64,000 nt of DNA, taken from the NCBI GenBank assembly GCA_965212245.1, contig OZ243107.1, positions 1 to 64,000 on the forward strand, written 5' to 3'. The notes beneath the pieces are model-generated. The model did no database searches and was not told the DNA's origin. It saw only the letters and a list, made by a program, of their open reading frames with translations. Made by a program: the position numbers and the translations under genes. Below are positions 61,703 through 64,000 of this stretch, piece after piece. Origin of the DNA: CAKZNE01 sp040222435 (GTDB lineage Bacteria; Bacteroidota; Bacteroidia; Flavobacteriales; Schleiferiaceae). The stretch's first letter is position 1. Every line of letters starts with the position of its first letter.

Positions 61703-63082
61703 CTAGTTGTAATGAAATATTGGGTCTGTATTAATTACATTGAAATCTGAAAAATACCCGTACATACAGCCCGTCATTGCGCCTCCATTAATAATAGCTG
61801 CATGAAAAAGCTGGTTGGAATTGGTGATGATGTAATTATTTCCGGTAACAATATCTGAGGTGGAGAATTTGATACGGGCCACCTTCCACTGCCCTGAAGA
61901 GCTACTTACCGAGTGAAAGTCACTGGCACTTACCAGTTTTTTATTATCATTAATTTCAAAGCTTCCCTGACCTCCGGCTGGTACTAATAGTAAAAGATAA
62001 AAATCCTCGTTTTTACTTCTGGTAAAGCTTACCTGGCTTGAGCCTGTACAATAAAGAGCAGGCAGAACAGCCGACCCTGCCTCACAACCAAATCCTGAGA
62101 TGTGTAGAACATATACATCCTCACTGGCCAGGATATGCAGATCCGGGTTCCCTAAAGACACTTCATACTGATCTCCTTTATTGAGAGTTACAGCAGCTGT
62201 TGCAGAACCGTTTAGAAACACGTCCGTATTGTTCCTTACAGCTGTAATGTATACCTTATCGCTTAACGAAAAGCCTCTTAAATTCTGAAAAAAGCCCTTA
62301 ACAACGATGTATTCATTACCAATAACACTTACAGGAATTAACTGATCTCCCATTATATCCCTACAGCCTCCGTAAGACATGTTATAACCTGAATCATCGG
62401 ATATAGTAACCGCTATAGGTTTATCACTGTTAATTTCAGAACCGTATAGATGATTTACTCCTAAATTAGAGATGGCCCGGGCTGAGTAGGTTTGCCCACG
62501 ATCCAATACAATGGAAAACGTTGAACCTGCGGTATGCCCAACTATATCATTGGAAGGTGTTATGCTAATTGTGGTAGCATCTTCACTGGCAACTAGCTCA
62601 AAACTTGAGTAGGGAGCCGGAGTATATGCCGTGGAATTATTCCAGAATGTCTGTGCCGGTACTATGAAATGGGTTCCTAAAGCATTATGAGCCTTCAGTG
62701 AAAATATATCAGTATTGTTTCCATTTGACTTAACCTCATAATAAGCACTAATGTCTGTTGTACTTTCTATAAGCAGCCCGTAATTCAAAACAGAATTTGC
62801 GGGAGTATTCTCTATGGTTGAAATATATGTAGTGAGATCCGTTGATTGGGTTTGATTAGACCCCAGATTAAACGTAATAGGTGTAAAAGATGTATTGGCC
62901 GGCTGGCTTATTACTACAGTAGCCGGATCAGAATAAGTTGATACTCTCAAAAAAATAGGTTTATCAGAATGACCCGAGGTAACATCTGGTGCTACAAACC
63001 AAAACTCAGTGCCACGCTGCCCCAATAACGAATGGCTGCCTAATGAAATAGCAAGCAAAAAAATGAGGTAATAGTTATTCAA
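61703..63082 (-). CDS. IgGFc-binding-like secreted protein ending in IFHYN
   Basis: 459-residue secreted protein. Signal peptide (NNYYLIFLLAISLGSHSLLG) followed by a domain like the N-terminal region of IgGFc-binding proteins: RGTEFWFVAPDVTSGHSDKP, IFLRVSTYSDPATVVISQPA, and IVVKGFFQNLRGFSLSDKVY. It has no sorting domain; the end reads NVINTDPIFHYN, close to the IFHY end of the next gene. Surface display or complex formation is likely. A TATATTTG promoter and an inverted repeat lie upstream. Confidence 0.8.
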   Translation of the reverse strand: MNNYYLIFLLAISLGSHSLLGQRGTEFWFVAPDVTSGHSDKPIFLRVSTYSDPATVVISQPANTSFTPITFNLGSNQTQSTDLTTYISTIENTPANSVLNYGLLIESTTDISAYYEVKSNGNNTDIFSLKAHNALGTHFIVPAQTFWNNSTAYTPAPYSSFELVASEDATTISITPSNDIVGHTAGSTFSIVLDRGQTYSARAISNLGVNHLYGSEINSDKPIAVTISDDSGYNMSYGGCRDIMGDQLIPVSVIGNEYIVVKGFFQNLRGFSLSDKVYITAVRNNTDVFLNGSATAAVTLNKGDQYEVSLGNPDLHILASEDVYVLHISGFGCEAGSAVLPALYCTGSSQVSFTRSKNEDFYLLLLVPAGGQGSFEINDNKKLVSASDFHSVSSSSGQWKVARIKFSTSDIVTGNNYIITNSNQLFHAAIINGGAMTGCMYGYFSDFNVINTDPIFHYN

Positions 63083-63097
63083 GTCTTTTTCCCTTTA

Positions 63098-63118
63098 AAA
63101 TACTATTTAGTAGTATTT
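63098..63118. repeat. Inverted repeat in the leader of the secreted-protein cluster
   Basis: AAATACTA (63098-63105) and TAGTATTT (63111-63118) are exact complements with a 5-base gap, at the expected transcription start of the minus-strand cluster. It could be an operator or a leader hairpin. Confidence 0.45.
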
Positions 63119-63124
63119 ACCCTA

Positions 63125-63132
63125 CAAATATA
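63125..63132 (-). promoter_or_regulatory. Promoter -7 element TATATTTG for the secreted-protein cluster
   Basis: Exact TAnnTTTG match on the minus strand about 43 bases upstream of the ATG at 63082. Confidence 0.6.
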
Positions 63133-63425
63133 TGTTAAAAAAACAATACTCCCTAATTTCTCAACTATTAACCAGAAAGTTCAATTTATGCGTTAAATTG
63201 ATTATACGCCTCCTTATTTACGGTAACCAATTCAACATTACACATAATAAGATTTTATAAATCAATAATTTACATACCAATTATTATCTTGATCTGGTTA
63301 TACCACTGATTCATAAACGAAATAGAGCTACTTCTGGACCGAATAAGATTTGAAGTTTTTTTCTGTCAATCTTATACTACAGGATAAAATACTCCTGATT
63401 TAAAACTGAAGGGTGTTTTACCTAC
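63133..63425. other. Non-coding AT-rich gap between pyrF and the secreted-protein cluster
   Basis: No open frame of note on either strand, no tRNA-like fold and no clear terminator for pyrF. Upstream control sequence for the minus-strand cluster probably lies at the left end. Confidence 0.4.
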
Positions 63426-64000
63426 TTAAAGAAAAGAGGCCATCTGGCCCTGAAGATCAGCAGCAGCATGGGATGCAGCTTCGGCAAAATCTACGCCCTG
63501 TGATGCATAGATGATACTTCTGGCGGAATTGATAAGAAGATTAGGGGATTCTCCCATACCATTTTCCATAACCCCTTTTAAATCACCACCTTGTGCGCCT
63601 ACACCGGGGATTAAGAGAAAATGCTCAGGAATAACGGCTCGAACCTTTTGTAAGTATTCTGATTTGGTTGCACCTACCACGTACATCATGTTTTCATCGG
63701 AACCCCATTCCTGACTAATGCGAAGAACTCTCTGAAATAACATTTCCGGCTCCGGTTTATGGTAAGTATTGAGGCCTGCTGTTTGAAAGTCAGTTGCTCC
63801 GGGATTAGAAGTAAGTCCCAGCAAAATAACCCATTTATTCTTTACCTGTAAAAAAGGTTTAACGGAGTCTGAGCCCATATACGGAGCTACTGTGATACTA
63901 TCAAAATTCAACCCTTCCAGAAAAGCCTTTGCGTACCTTAAGGAAGTATTTCCAATGTCACCCCGCTTGGCATCCGCTATTGTAAAAATTTCGGGGTAGT
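63426..64000 (-). CDS. pyrF: Orotidine 5'-phosphate decarboxylase, 5' truncated
   Basis: Converts OMP to UMP, last step of pyrimidine synthesis. The frame continues to the right edge; near it the catalytic motif ADAKRGDIGNTS is present (the Asp-Lys-Asp set), so the real start lies outside the window. Other type 2 PyrF positions are VGATKSEYLQKVRAVIPEHF and LLIPGVGAQGGDL. An internal TTG at 63911 is not a start. The remaining 190 residues are intact. Confidence 0.95.
   Translation of the reverse strand, partial: YPEIFTIADAKRGDIGNTSLRYAKAFLEGLNFDSITVAPYMGSDSVKPFLQVKNKWVILLGLTSNPGATDFQTAGLNTYHKPEPEMLFQRVLRISQEWGSDENMMYVVGATKSEYLQKVRAVIPEHFLLIPGVGAQGGDLKGVMENGMGESPNLLINSARSIIYASQGVDFAEAASHAAADLQGQMASFL

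Overview
The window reads as chromosome of a member of the Bacteroidota, most likely order Flavobacteriales. The evidence is type IX secretion (T9SS) C-terminal sorting domains of both types (ThuA-like and FN3 proteins of type A, two gliding-motility-associated type B proteins), several Bacteroidota-restricted families (DUF3822, DUF2851, a DUF4834-like protein, small PspC proteins), TPR-membrane-HTH regulators, and promoters of the TAnnTTTG -7 type. No mobile element, CRISPR array, rRNA or tRNA was found. It is mostly core genome with one surface-glycan region.

Layout. 1-5.3 kb: 5'-truncated monomeric isocitrate dehydrogenase, a beta-barrel-like protein, an M15 peptidase, inorganic pyrophosphatase, a ThuA-like T9SS protein and a DoxX protein. 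5.4-9.5 kb: a tripartite export operon (HlyD adaptor, MacB-type permease without ATPase, TolC). 9.6-13.8 kb: a dinB-dnaE translesion cassette behind a tandem-repeat operator candidate. 14.1-20.7 kb: DUF72, an SDR and a 1569-residue FN3/T9SS protein. 20.8-26.2 kb (minus): two tandem TPR/transmembrane/LuxR-type HTH regulators, an acyltransferase and a RecD-like helicase. 26.3-32.3 kb: housekeeping genes (DUF3822, rsmD, rdgB, rlmH, nadC, YihY, DUF2147).

32.3-49.9 kb is the surface-glycan region. A complete CMP-pseudaminic acid pathway (pseB-pseC-pseF-pseG-pseH-pseI, minus strand) lies between a flippase, a PhyH-like dioxygenase and a sulfotransferase upstream, and a T9SS type B protein plus a second sulfotransferase-like protein downstream. 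A divergent plus-strand set carries a YfhO-type membrane protein, a GT4 glycosyltransferase and a second transferase-like protein. The simplest reading is synthesis, export and attachment of a pseudaminic-acid-containing, possibly sulfated surface glycan.

49.9-64 kb: a frame-disrupted DUF4834-like gene, carB without its regulatory domain, rpmH, an SDR, a 2OG oxygenase, a compact minus-strand operon (DUF2851, PspC, an unannotated 50-residue ORF, PspC, RmlD-like), an MscS channel, a yceI-marR pair with a perfect inverted-repeat operator candidate, a three-gene secreted-protein cluster in which two proteins share the C-terminal tail IFHY, and a truncated pyrF. The points most worth following are the IFHY/type B cluster, the dinB operator, the yceI operator and the small genes at 49.9-50.2 and 55.9-56.5 kb.
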